A DNA stretch of 64,000 nt from NCBI GenBank assembly GCA_013399015.1, contig VWZX01010273.1, positions 4,282,095-4,346,094 on the forward strand, given 5' to 3'. The notes below the pieces were generated by a model, which was given only the letters and a program-made list of their open reading frames with translations, searched no databases and had not been told where the DNA came from. Positions 1-12,913 of this stretch are shown here, one piece after another. Position numbers and translations under genes: made by a program. Origin of the DNA: Galbula dea. Its lineage: Eukaryota; Chordata; Aves; Piciformes; Galbulidae. The first letter of the stretch is position 1. Every line of letters begins with the position of its first letter.

Positions 1-3000
1 ACCTTAGAGATCAAAACTAATAAGCCCAAATCAATAACTGCTAGCCCCCAGGCAACAATTTGTTATTTCAGATGAGCCAACTTTGAAGGGATATGCGAGG
101 AACAGAGTTAAAAATGAGTCCATGTGCTGTTATAGCAGATACCACTTATCACACAGTAATAAGGTAGTGGACAACCCAGATTGCAGCTGCAAAATATAGA
201 TAAAGCAAACTTGCAAAAAGGAAATGTGATCATCTGTAATGCTGACAAGAAAAACTAAGAAAAAAGAATAGAAAAGGAAAATAGAAATCTAATTCAGTAA
301 AATGTGGAGCACAGATGAGAAAGTAAACTAGAAACACTCCTACATTAATAAAAGAGAGCTACAGTCCAGTAGTAAATTGGAATGCAGTTGGCTGAAAAGC
401 AAATATTAATGCTCTCTTTCCCTCTATTGCTCCTTTATCTGCCTGGAGTGAACAATCCTCAGAGATTTTGTTTCTCACTGCCATCCATGATTACTCATTT
501 TTTCAGCAGAGATAATGAGATCAAGGCAGGAATAACCTTTCATTCTCTTATTCCATTTCATTTCTCTCCTCCAATTTGCACCACAACAATGGCAGAGAAA
601 ACATCAAGGAGTTGGGAACAGTTCATGGTGAAGAGGGAAGAAATGCTCTGCAGAGGGTTCCTAAATAGAGTTTCATCTGGGTTTGGGGCACACTTCTCTC
701 TGTCCTCCCCACTGAACTGGGTTTGTCCATCTTCACGTGACTCTGTGAGATCCTGTCTGGGACCCACAGGGAACCAACAGAGGAAGAACAAGGCAGGCAT
801 GAGACTTCTTGGATACTTAGCTGTGTTGGTTCCTTCACCGGTGCACCACCCTGGAGCAGTGCTGTGAGGAAGGCTTTGATAGGAATAACCCAGAATTTGT
901 GTGTGCTTATTTTCATGACAAACTGCTTGAAATCATCCTAGCCAGGTGCATAAAGTCAGTGCTCAAAATGGAGGAGTTCTTTCTTTGCTGTTTTACGTGT
1001 ATCACCTGGAAAGCTCAGAACAGGAGGAAATGGTAAGGAAGGTGTGTGCCCTGCAGAGCACTTGTGCAGCCAGAAGCCAAAATTAGCAGGAGGACCATCT
1101 AATTGTATTTGTTCTGCTTGCAAATCGATACCCCTCCTGCTAATTTCAGCTTCTGCTTACAAAGTGCTCTGCAGTATTCACTCCCCCCTTCCTCCTGTTC
1201 TCTCCGTGATTTTTTTCTCCTCTCAGATTTGATTTCCTTACATTTCTAGCTCTATTTTCTTGGTCTTTTCATTAATATTTCATATGTGAGTGGAACAGTA
1301 GACAGTTACCTTCCTCTTCTTTTCCCTTTTTTTCCCCCTCTAAAAAAGCTGGTACTCGGCTCTGGCTGAAGAAGTGCTTGGCTCCAGGGAGCACTCACTC
1401 AGTTTGTGTACTGCCTGCATTAAGGAGCCAAAGCCTAACCTGAGGCTGCCAGAGGGGGTTTAAAAAAGGCAATAATGACTAATTGACCTCTTTAATGAGC
1501 TTAGGAGTTATAAAGTAGATAATTGCAGTGCATATGACATATTTTATCTAGGTTTTCAGAAAATCTCTGATAAGGATCTACATGACAGGCTGTTTCTGAA
1601 GATGAACCTAACAGGGGCTGAGAAGGACATGGCATAGCAATACATGAAAGAAAATGAATTTTCTGTGCTGAGGGATCTCTGTCCCCCAAAAGGGAAGAGC
1701 TAAGTGTGATTAATACCTGGATTCATAGTTTGATTTTAAATAAATTACCTAGCTAGAAAGACCCACAGTAACTCACTGTATGTGCTGATGGTACTAAATT
1801 ATGATGCATACTGAGCACAAAATGAGTAGCAAGAAATATTCATTGTGCCTTGGATCAGCTCAGTAATTGAACTGACACATGGCAAATTAAATTTATTACT
1901 GAGAAACATGAAATAATGCACATTGTTCTTGATATAGAGACGACCAACATGAAATCCCTCTAGAACATTTTGACAAAAGAGCCTTTGCTAGAGGATAGCT
2001 GTCCTAGACAATGTATAAGGGGAGATAAATACTTGAAAAGCTGAACACAGATGGGACTGGCTTTGGCATTTGGTTTTCTCTGTGTTATAATGTATTGCTC
2101 CTGCCCCTCCATTACTTGTTTTTCCAGTTCAACACAAAGCTCTTGAGTTGATTGGGTTTTCTGAAATCTCCTCTCCATACCTTGTGGCTTTATTAGAATG
2201 TAAAACAAAGTGAGCTGGATGCATGAGGAAAAATCCCTCAGTCTTGGAGCTCACAAAACAGACAGAGTACAATAACTGAACTTTTAAAATGTGCTGGAAT
2301 GCCCACTCTGAAAACTCCATCTATTTTACCCTTATATTGGTGACAATAAGGTGAAAAATAAAAATAACTATTTCATAGGATATTGTACTAGGACTCAAGT
2401 GAAAAATGTGATCCAGTGTTGGTCATGTATCTGGCTTTTCGTAATGTACATGTTCTATGATGTTAAAATACCTCATGGCTAAGATTCAAGGCACACACCT
2501 GGATCTTGGGAGATCTGATGAACTAATTACTTAATCCAGATCTTGTAGCCCAGGGCAGTGTCTCTGATTTGTTTTGATCTTTCAGAGTTAACACCAGCAC
2601 TTCCAATTATCCTCTTGTGTGGCTGCTGTGATTCCCAACACTTATTTTTACCTTCTTACAGTCATGCACCTCTGAATTCTCTGGATTAAGTCAAGATGCT
2701 GTCTACTCTTCTCTTCTCAGTTTTCCAGGTATGATGGGCAGCTTCCTGCTAACAGTTGGCAATAGAGGCTAGTGTTGAGGAGAATGTTGTAGCCTCCCAC
2801 AACAGTGGTGATGGAGAAGAGCAGGGGCAAGGGCTTCCAGTCACAAAAAGCCATCAGATAAAAATACAGATGTCTGTAGGAGAGAGAGACAAGCAGATGA
2901 TCAAGGCTGCCAGCAATGACAGAGTAGAAGCAGAAAAATAAGATATATCTGACTTTTTTTACTGTTAAGGGCGGGCTAATTTACTTCATTTGGGCTGAAG

Positions 3001-3160
3001 TCTGTGGTACTTAAATTCATTGTAACAGAGGGAGAAACACAGTCACAGGACTGCAGTCCCTCTTGAATGACTGATGACTACTGGATACTTGTAGAGCTTT
3101 ATTGACACCTTGATTACAGTTATAACAAACTTAACTATGTGGCTCATAGAAATTAACATC
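1..3160. other. Gene-free A+T-rich DNA
   Basis: No coding gene, RNA gene or young transposon is recognisable. The longest frame, starting at 382 (161 codons on +), overlaps unrelated frames on the other strand, shows no family motif and is best read as chance. Around 1,390-1,560 the sequence is repeat-free with several homeodomain-type TAAT cores (for example AATGACTAATTGACC near 1,474), so a regulatory element is possible but not demonstrated. Confidence 0.6.
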
Positions 3161-3164
3161 TTAT

Positions 3165-3400
3165 CAGAATTAGTCATTTTAGTTGCTGCTGGTGGATTCA
3201 GATTTCTTTCTATGGTGTATGTTCCTTTTATTTTTTCAGCCATCAGGATGGTTTTGGTTTCAGCTTCCAGTGTTTTGCTGATGACAGATCTATGTGATTT
3301 GTTTCTTGACTACTCAAAGCCATTTAATCTCTTTGAATTTACTTTAAATGTCAACATTTTGAAATGTCTCTATGAAAATCTGTCACTATTCTGTTAATTT
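3165..3400 (+). repeat. Degenerate LINE fragment (L2/CR1-like reverse transcriptase)
   Basis: In one + frame, sequence around 3,240-3,310 reads GFGFSFQCFADDRSM, followed by a stop. This resembles the palm motif of L2/CR1-clade reverse transcriptases, where a GLSFHCYADDTQ-type stretch holds the catalytic aspartate pair. Both aspartates are still readable here, but the frame is broken immediately after and no endonuclease or 3' end is recognisable. The element is dead and old. The family is inferred from one short motif, so the boundaries are approximate. Confidence 0.45.
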
Positions 3401-4480
3401 TTTACTTCATTTCTTTTGCCATCTGAGCTCTGCTTCATGAAGGCAAGGAGTTGCCTCTTTCAGGATCATATTACACTTTCTATTTACAAAGCCATCTTTC
3501 TGTGATTTGGAAACATCTCACAAACCAAATACACACACTAAGAGAAATGTCAAGCCTTACATTCTAAGGGTTTTTTTTTACTTTTCCCCTGGATTTCCCA
3601 CAGTAAAATTCAGCTGCAAACACAACAGTATTTGATTCAACTCTTAAAATATACCTTGTTAATATGGGTTTCTAGTTCAACAGTGTATGCCAGATTCATC
3701 CCTGCTTTTGCAGTTGTCAGTGCAATTGGGGTTATGATTTGATTTTAAATTAAACTTCTCATGGACTTAGCAGTTTTAAAGCAAAAGTTTTTGAATGTCT
3801 AGAAATTCTTGGTATCTCAATTTTTGAACAGCTTCCTCAAGAGTCTTGAATGATTTGGCTTCCGAAGTTTTAAGTCAGGAATTTTTGGTCATAAAATTTT
3901 AACTGGAATTTATCATTGGTCTGACAAAAATTGATATCCATTTTATGAAGAGGAAGAGTCTTGTCTAACATTCTGTCAAAATTCTTAGAATAAGGGATTT
4001 TGTGTTTTTAAGTGAAAGGAACATGTGGTGACAAGAAATCATAATAAACAGTGTGCAGTGTATCACCAGCAATAATATCCTCAAATGATGAGGTATAGCA
4101 TTTTTTAAAGTTGGATAATATATGAACTAGATGTTGGGAATGAATTTCCCCTCTTACATTGAACTCTTGGAAGACACTGTTACAAGTCCATTGCAGAAAC
4201 TGGTGGTTCTGTAACAAACAGAGGAAATTTTTGCAGGATGAAGTATTGAAATGGGATTTTGAAGATTGTTGCTAGCTACTACTTGCCTAGATCTGTTGCA
4301 ACAATCCACCCTCAAAATTTTGCTCAAAATACCACCTACTGCTTAATTTCCATTTTCTAAGAACTCTAATAAACCAGAAGTCAGCCTTTTTTACCTCTAC
4401 CACTACACTGGATTGTCTGTGTGACCAGTTGTAGATTATGATGCAGAAAGTGCCTTGTTATCTAGTGGCTGATCTCTGCT
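3401..4480. other. Gene-free A+T-rich DNA
   Basis: No coding or RNA gene seen. The region is A+T-rich with many short T and A runs and stops in all frames. Parts may be further decayed sequence of the flanking LINE relics, but I see no motif that shows it. Confidence 0.55.
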
Positions 4481-4484
4481 TTTG

Positions 4485-4510
4485 AAATGTACTTTTTTAA
4501 AAGTACATTT
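4485..4510. repeat. Perfect 12-bp inverted repeat, 2-nt spacer
   Basis: Arms AAATGTACTTTT (4,485-4,496) and AAAAGTACATTT (4,499-4,510) are exact reverse complements separated by TT. It could fold as a hairpin or be the trace of a small inverted-repeat element. No target-site duplication or longer arms are evident. Confidence 0.8.
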
Positions 4511-4524
4511 GTATGTATTGCTCT

Positions 4525-5130
4525 ATGCTACTCCATGCCATTTGATACTATTGATCACAGAAACTTCTCTCTTGCCTCCAGGAAGCTTGAAGGGTAAACA
4601 GAAACACCCTTAAATGACTTAGATCCTTCATCTCAGATTAAAACTAAAGGTTTGAGTGGGGCAAATGGTTTTCCATGTCAGCAACCATCCCTTGAGAGCT
4701 TCTACAAGGGTTAGTCCTCTTCTCCCCTTATAAAACATCTATGTGATTCCATTGAATATTATATATATATATATACCCTGATGATTTCCAAAGAAATCAT
4801 TTATAAGCACCAAGTTTTTCTCACTGATACAAAATTTAAAATCCTGTCCTTTTCCTTAATACTTTTTTTCTGGATATTTTGAAAATAAGTTTTCAGTATC
4901 CATTCCTGCTGCCAGTATGTGGAAAAAGCACTTCAGCCAAAATCATCTTAGTCTCACCTCTGTAATAACCTCTCCTTCTCTGTTATATTCCTTACTGAAT
5001 CTCTTCCATGCCACATCAAGTTCTTACCTTGTTTCATGATCTTCAGGCTCTCTGGCCCTTCCTTCTTGTCAGGCATAATGTTGCTATTAATCTCACAGTA
5101 CCTAGGTCCATCCATCAGTGATGTGAGTTA
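4525..5130 (+). repeat. Decayed LINE relics (L2/CR1-like)
   Basis: About 4,535-4,580 translates as PFDTIDHRNFSLAS, resembling the AFDTVDH motif of the reverse-transcriptase fingers/palm in L2/CR1-clade LINEs. Near 5,010-5,075 another frame reads HIKFLPCFMIFRLSGPSFLS, resembling the C-terminal stretch of the same ORF2 (a KILLLTFKALHGLAPSYLS-like pattern). The order along + agrees with one ORF2, but the region between is not readable and contains an (AT)8 run. Two fragments or one much-degraded copy are both possible. No intact domain remains. Confidence 0.4.
4760..4775. repeat. (AT)8 microsatellite
   Basis: Uninterrupted AT dinucleotides within the LINE-like region. Confidence 0.85.
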
Positions 5131-8100
5131 AAATGTCTTGCTTGTCTCCTCTTTCCAGATCTTTGTTCTGATGCCATGAAATGTTCATTCTGAATTGGCA
5201 AACTGCAGAGCCACTACACTTTCTTCCCAGAAACCTATAAAAAGAATATTTTTTTCTCTTTTTTTTTCCCTGCGATGCCTATGGGAACTCGAATTAAGGA
5301 CTGGATCTGTCTTTCATAAAGTGAACATTACCATCAGCTTTAGTACAGGTTGGACTGGACTGTAAACTTGCTTACTAATTATCTACATGAACTTCAAAAA
5401 TGTCAGGGGTTGTGAAATCACTCTCCATATCTTGACAATGAAATCAGAAGTCAAATCTGCCTTCAAAAAGTAACCCCTTTCTATTTCTCTCCTCCTTATA
5501 TCTTCCCTCATAACTTACTGACTTCCTGTTGTGTCACATCTTATATTAATTTCTGAGGTCTGTAGTAGTGAAAAAAAGCCATGTCTAGAAGTAACCGTGG
5601 CTGTTTACCTAAAATCTCTATTGGGTCTTTTGCTCCTCTTCCTCCTCCTTCTTCACTCCAGGCATGGGAATACAGAAGCTGCCTTGCAGTCCTGCAATAT
5701 TGTTTCTAGAGTTTTTGCTTCTGTAGGGTGAAAAAATACCCTCTCCCCATGTCCCTTGCAAACTGCCTGTTTGCAAGCATCCAGGTAAACATTTAAATGT
5801 CACTTGAACATAAAAATAGGTAGGAGGCACATTAAAGAAACTTCATCTCCACTTCACATCAACACCACTAAACACATTGTTACAACAGTGACTAAAACTG
5901 TCTAATAATATCATCAGTGGCAACTGGTCAGTTAAAATGTTTTTTAATTGTGACTTGAATGTGTTTATCAACCTCTTTTTGTGACATTAAAAAGACAGCA
6001 AGAGAAACACATGGAGACATTGTCCTCGAGGGAAAGGATTAATCATCAGTGAGTGAGCAGGCCTAAGCAGATGGTCAGCTAAGCTTTCCTGAAGTCATTT
6101 CTTCTATCCACCATTCAGTGTCACTGCCAGAAATGAGAAGTGTTATCTTGACATTGAACATCTTTATAATAAAATCACTAATTGGCTTCTAATACCAAAG
6201 GCTTTATAACCGTAAAATTGCAGCAGAGGTAGCTAAGTAGTTGACTGGGTTTCATTTTAATAAATGCTACTTTACAAATCCTTCCTTAGCATAGTCAACA
6301 ATTACTATCAGGGTTGAGACCTCTGTGCATATGATGGTATGACTTTGTTAGCTCAGTTCCAAATGGAACAATTGGGAGTGTTTTTAAACAGCAAAGCAGA
6401 TAAACATGTCACTGCCACTGTGCTGTTATTTTTCATGTATATGTAATGCTAATATTTTACAGGAGATGTTTGTTAGGATTTAGTTCTCCAATTTTTCCTG
6501 GGTTTTGGCAGCCAGAGAGAGTCTGTCACAATAAATTATCACTTTTGGTCTTGGAAATATATTTTTTATGAAAGCTGAAAATGTGTCAGTGTTGGACATC
6601 CATAAAATTCTCATGGTTTATTAAGGATTTCTTTTTCTTTTATCCTTCCTTTAGCCAGCAGCGTTCAGAGAAAATATTTCTTTCCCCATTAACCATTCAC
6701 TTTTTTTTAAAGATGCAATCAAATCTAGGCTGGAAAGAGTTTCTTATTACAGGAGTTATATGAATATAGCTGTTGCTTCTATTTTAATTTGGACATGTGG
6801 ATCTTGTTTTCATCATCCATTCTCATTCAGCAAGTCTTTTCATAAAGTGACTGGTGAGAGCCAGATTCTGGCTTCACCACACTGAAGTCAGTCAGTAACT
6901 CAGACACTCTGGACCATGTTTTGGTGTGGCTGAGGCCAGGCTATGGCTCAACAGTCCATGAGAGTGCCTTTAGTGTTGCTTGCCCACAATGCAACCAGTA
7001 TGACACTGCTGTGCCGGAAACTGGGCCTGATCCAAGGTTCCTCTAAAGTAAAAGAAAGACTCCTGTGGACAGCAATAGCTTTGATACTGTGATTTTGATT
7101 CTTTTGCAAGTGAAACTTGAAGTTTGCAGAGAGGGTTAATGCCTGGAAAAATTACATAAATATGTAATGTCATAATATTATATGTCCCAAAATATCGGTA
7201 AAGGGTGTTTTTCCCAGAGATCAGAGCATTAGTGAAAAAATAATGATTAACCTTTAAAATCAGATTGGCATTTCTTTTTTCTCCAAATGTAGAATTAATA
7301 CACATTTTTTAATCATTAGTGTAATTTTCAGGATGATACTTTTGTTCTTTTGGCTGTTGAACTGTTACGGCTGCTAGTAACCCTTCAAATTGTTTGCTTC
7401 ATTCAAGCATTCTTTTCTGAATAATTCATTAGGCATTATTATCCAAGCGTGGAACACCTCATTTAGCACTGGTGATCTTTTCCTTATGTGTAGCTGACAG
7501 GCAATCAAAGTTTTTATCAGTGCAGAAAATTTGCAATTCAGAAATGTAGTTGCAGCAATTAGTAGCTATCAGGTAGCATAGGAAGGACAGCTTCATAAAG
7601 AGAGAGAGTTGAATGAGCTCAACTGATGTTAGCACAAAAGTAATGGATAAAACTAACCAGCTGTTTCTAAATTTACCAAATGGAACATTCCTTTTTCTCA
7701 GAGTACAAGCTTTAATTAACTTTGTGTTATGTGTGGCTTCACAGAAGGAGAAGTGAGTAGGTGACAGAATATCCCTCTTCTGGTGCCCTTCGTTTAATTT
7801 TGTACCTGTGTTAAGGTGTCCTGTCAATGTACAGCTGCAGGACAAACATCCTCATCCTTTGCTCACCTTAGGGCCACAGGAGAGCAATATGTTTTGTAAA
7901 ATGCACAGCATTTTTTTTTTCTCTCTCAGTGATGCAGCAAATGATACTTCTGCAAAAAGGTTGCTGAAGTTTGGGCAGGTGAGGTGTTTCCATGAGCACT
8001 ATGGGTGAACTCCCAGTGTGGCCTGACTGCAGTGACTCTCAATCTGAGAATACTAATAAATATTTCTAAGAAACAAGATGGAAGAAGAGGCAGTAGAAGC

Positions 8101-11100
8101 AGGAAGAAAAAGTTAACTTTTCATTTAATATTTTAGCAATTATTCCAGCTCATTTCCATATTTCAGATCAGGTGATGTTTATGATGGATTTGAATTTTCC
8201 TCTTTCTGGAGTAAGACTCAGATTTTATTGGGTCAAAGAGAAGAAGAAAGCATAAGTGTCACTTACTGTCTGGAGTGTTCATTGGAGTCCTGGAGAAGAC
8301 CTGGGTCTTGCTCCTGGAATGATTTATCTGGGTTTGAGTGTTTTTTTCTCAAGGCTTAACTCGAAAGGCACAACTGTCCTTGGGCTGCTAAGGGAATCCC
8401 AAGTCCTTGTGTTCTGGCGAGTGCTCTAATTTTTTGAATAACTGTCTCAACTCCATCACATCCTCTTATGTTTTAAAGTAGAGCATTCCGTGATGTCTTC
8501 ATGGAAGAAAAAGAAAATCCTGAAGGTTCTTATATGAAGAAGAATTTTCCTGGCACTGGATCGCGGGCAAGCATTGCCTGCATTGTGCCCTGAACAAAGC
8601 AGCCAGCTGGTGAGAAGAGTAGACAGGAGAGGAAACCCCATTCCCCAGGAGCTACATGTGAGCAACAGACAGGGCAGCAGCCCAGATGCCAGGGCAGCAA
8701 AGGAGGCCTAGAGGGCCATATCCCCTTCTGAGGTCCCTCACTCTCACCAGGCATTGCAGATGGAGGCTACAGGCATGTGAGGGTATTTACTGGGGTGAGG
8801 TCTCTAGATAAGAGGCATGGCAAAGCTTGAGGCTCCAGGACTTCTGTCCTGTCTTATAGTCCTTCAAAAGTGAAATTTCAACAGAGCTCTTTTGCTTTTT
8901 AAGGTGAGCCCTTCAGTAGCCAAGTGAAAGGAGAACACTCAAAGTGCAGAACAGCCCAACTGCTTCAAAAACAGCAAGGTATGTGGAGCAAGGCACTACA
9001 TCAATTACTTGTGTGTCATTGTGGTGGAGACTGTGAAAACTAAGAGAAATTGCATCTGCAGGGAATTTGTTGCAGTGTGATTTAAAAGCATTTGAAAACT
9101 GCTTTCTGTGAGCTTATTGCTAGTCCACTGTATTCAAACAGTGCTCTTAAGCACCAGTATTGAGGCACACATGGTAACTGCGAACATTATTTTATCCATT
9201 GTTATCTGCTTCCTTTTAGTGAAATGAAATGATGCCATGTTTCAAATACTGTTCCTTCCCCTGACAACAGCCACAGGGCTTAGAAAAGTCCTTGGAGAAG
9301 CATGGGCCATCTCCAGCAAATGCTCCCATCTGGGAAGGCACTTGGGAAGCTGCAGAGGAGGCAGGTGTGCAGCTGCCAACCCCCTATCCCCACAGGGAAA
9401 AGTCTGCATTCCCAGCAAAAGGAACCTCCTGGCACGGTCTCCTGTCTCAAGGGTCTGCCTGGCCTTTTGCTGACAGCATAATTTCCTTAGGAGTCTCAGA
9501 GTCTGACATCTCTGTTCATGACCCTATTTTCCTAAGCAACATTAATATCTGCTGCAGGTCTGGCAGGTGCAATGTCCGCTAATTGTGTCTGCATCACCAA
9601 GCCTTATTTGAACACCCCTTAGCATCTGAATTTCTACTTGAGCAATGAACAGAGCTCCTCTTCTCCTGGAAAGAGTGCCCTGCTCACTCATGAGCTCTTG
9701 GCCAGCAATTCACCATCAAGAAGAAATAGATAGGAAATTTGCCTTAGCCATCATTGTAAAAGTCATCCCTATGCCTGAAGGAACTAAATAGCATTTGCCA
9801 GTCTGAATTATGGCTTCTGTCACAGGCACAACTGAAGCATCTATATAAGATTAACAAGAAGACATCTACCTCAAAAAGCCAGAAATAGTTGATATCCACT
9901 TGACTGACATGGCCATCTGAGGTGGTGGAAAGCGGCACAGTGGGAGTCCACAATGACCAGACACTGAGCCAAGCACAGGGTAAGTCTGGACTGATGAACT
10001 GCTATGTTGGTGAGCTTCCCACCCCTTGCAGGCCAGTGAAGCATGACTGACCTGGCACTGATTACTCATCCTTGGCACTGGTTACTCAGTCCCATTCATT
10101 TTTCAGAAGTAAATAAGATTTTGAGAATGTGCTTTCTTCATATCAAATAAAAAATAGATAATCTCCCTGTTTCCTCTACCACAACCAGCCACCTGATTAA
10201 GTAGACATTAGAAATATAAATATTATCTTAACATGACAGTTAATCAATACTATGTTTGTGTCTCAACTGGTTCTCTCCACCAGCAAATGTTGAGAAGCTT
10301 CTGAAATCCCACGTTTTTCTTGATGTCATAAATACATGTGCATGAATTTTAGTATTAGGAGAAGCTAGAGAACCTTTGTGAAGGTAGAGAAATCTCATAC
10401 TTGACAGTCCTGAGATTTAATTTCCCAAAACCTAAAGTTCTCATCACTTCTGTTTAAATAAGCCAGTATAAGTAATTTGGATTGTGAACAAATAAGTACT
10501 TCTAAGACTGAAAAGAATCAACCATTTGTACACACTGACTTTGCTAGAGAGTGAAATTAGACACAAACTAACTTTTTTATTGGGGGGGGGCAGGAATATT
10601 GCTTTTTAAATAGAATCAATATGATGTTATAGCAAAATTAAGATTTAATAGTGAAACACAAGAGTGAATGAGAACCTTTGTATGTGTAGCCACATCATAC
10701 TGACTTGGGCTTTTACTTTTATCCTGTTTCAACTGCTATACAAGTTCCCAGGTTAGACATAAATATCTTATGACATGTCAAAACCTGGCTGATGTTTTTC
10801 AGAACTGTATAGAACTGGTTCCAGCTCTAAAATGTCTCCAGCTGAAAGCCTCTGAGATTGCATTGGAGCTGGAGGACATTATTTGTATTGCACCCTATCC
10901 TGGTTACTGGACTTTCAGAACAAATGAAAAGTAAAGCTGTGGCATAGAAAAGCCAGAGTGTTTTAACTAAAGAGGAAGAAGGATCTTGGGATAGCAAATT
11001 AAGTAGACCTATTTTAATACTGAGGAATTTTATCAAAAAGTTAGGTGGAAACAGTTGTATCCATGCAGGAATATGGTCCATCGATTCTTGCCAGATGTGA

Positions 11101-11260
11101 TAAATTGCTTAGTGCTACACAAACCCATGCACTTTCGGTGATTGGCACCAACTGAGATCTCCCCTACCATGCTAATATATACTACGTGGATCAAGTCATA
11201 AGCTTTTGAAAGGTAGTGGGAAAACCTGCAGGAACAGGTGCCTTTTTGAGATTTCCGGTG
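5131..11260. other. Gene-free unique DNA
   Basis: No gene is recognisable over about 6 kb. Open frames of 60-128 codons (for example 7,459-7,845 on -, 6,970-7,305 on -) have no domain, signal or repeat structure and overlap other frames. An eight-base G run lies near 10,583. There is no transposon end or tRNA-like fold that I can see. Confidence 0.6.
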
Positions 11261-11261
11261 C

Positions 11262-11696
11262 CCTTGGACATAAGGGAGTGGAACATTTTCCTTATGAGGA
11301 AAGGCTGAGGGAGCTGGGTCTCTTTAGCTTGGAGAAAAAGAAGACTGAGGGGTGACCTCGTTTATGCTTTTAAATATGTAAAGGGTGAGTGTCAGGGGAA
11401 TGGGGTCAGGCTCTTTTCAGTGGAGCCTAGTGGCAGGACAAGGGGCAATGCCTGCAAGTTGAAGCATAAGAAGTTCCATGAAAATACAAGAAAAAAATTT
11501 TCCCAGTAAGAGTCCTAGAGCACTGGCACAGACTGCCCAGAGAGGTTGGGGAGTCTCCTTCTCTGGAAATACTCAAAATCCACCTGGATGCATTCCTGTG
11601 TGACCTGCTGTAGGGAACCCTGATCTGGCAGGGAGGTTGGACTAGATGATCTTTTGAGGTCCCTTCCAACCCTTAACATTCTGTGATTCTGTGATT
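11262..11696 (+). mobile_element. CR1 LINE, 3' fragment
   Basis: The sequence follows the CR1 3' region: TGAGGAAAGGCTGAGGGAGC, then the GGTTGGACTAGATGATCTTTTGAGGTCCCTTCCAACCC end block and an ATTCTGTGATTCTGTGATT terminal repeat at 11,679-11,696. It is 5'-truncated, as most avian CR1 copies are, and holds only the extreme C-terminal part of ORF2 plus the 3' UTR. No open frame spans it. It shows strong similarity to the family but many point changes. Confidence 0.93.
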
Positions 11697-12104
11697 TATT
11701 GGAAATATTTTTAAGGAGGAAAACTTTTCAAGCAAGTAAAGATAAAACTGCTCTGAAATGTCAATCTTATTTCAGGTTTACACAATATGTTGAGTCGAGT
11801 AATTTCTTATGTTTAAGACTAGGTCCCTACACAGCTTTTTTGGACAGTGAGAGTCATCCAGCCTAAAGCACTTACTACTGCTGTCATAAACCCTGTGGAA
11901 AAGGGCAGAAGGACTGAGGTCTGTTGCAAGGTGCATAGTCCTAAATCTATACTACTGAAGTGTGAAGCCCCTGCTGCAGGATGACAGTAGTAAGTGCTAA
12001 TGGGTGACATTACTTTGCTTTTGTTTTCTGTAACTCTCCTCTTCATGTCCTGCTTCATTTGTGGAGGAAGTGGCTGAGCACAGGTACTAGTCATCACATC
12101 TGTC

Positions 12105-12124
12105 TTTATTATTATTATTATTTT
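12105..12124. repeat. (ATT)n microsatellite
   Basis: About six ATT/TTA units run into TTTT. Confidence 0.85.
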
Positions 12125-12893
12125 GGCAAAGGTTGGTCTGAGTTCACTCCCACCTGGGTGTGGAGATGCCAGCCTGATGATTTGTCTTCTGAAACTGAAC
12201 CAAACCCTCTGATAAATACTAAAGTTATGGGGAAGAACTTCTCTGGCTGGTCAAAACTTTTGGAGAAGTCAGATAAATCTTTTGGGCAAGAAAGGCAAAG
12301 TTCTCTAATTAATTTCTCTCTTAAACTTTTCTGATAATTTAGAAGAGACACTGGTCACTGAGGTCACCAATGAGCAACCAGAGGAGAAGAGCAAAATCAC
12401 CAAATCATTGTTTCCCCATAACTGCTGTGTAACCATTCCCACGCCCAAGCCATACCTTTCCATCTGGTTGCACAGTTTTTTCTAAGGGCGGTTTCTTTCT
12501 TCTCTAATTATTTTTTCACATATCAAACAAAGTCATTACACAGTCAAAGAGCATTAATCACTTTATATAACCTCACAGTAGTGAAAAGTAAAGGCAGCAC
12601 ACAAAAGTAATAAAAAAAAAGAGACGATGATGTGCATGTGGAAAGAACTGCAAGGCAGAGAAATTGCTCTGGATGTGTCACCACTTTCTCAGGTGTATCA
12701 CAGAAGTAAAGATGTTGTCTGAAACACCTCAGATGTAATCCATCTAAAATTTGGTACAATACCATTCATGTATTGCTAGGAATTAGTTACTTTGTAGGTA
12801 TACATTTGAGAGGTAACTGAGGACTATAAAATATTTTTTAAACTATGAAAAAACCCACCAACCAAACAAAAAAAGATAGGCAGCTAAGCACAT

Positions 12894-12913
12894 GCTTCAT
12901 GTCGACATGAAGC
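12894..12913. repeat. Perfect 20-bp palindrome
   Basis: GCTTCATGTCGACATGAAGC reads identically on both strands with no spacer, centred on GTCGAC. The flanking bases do not extend it. A perfect palindrome of this length is unlikely by chance at any given place, though not impossible over a genome. Its role is unknown. Confidence 0.9.
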
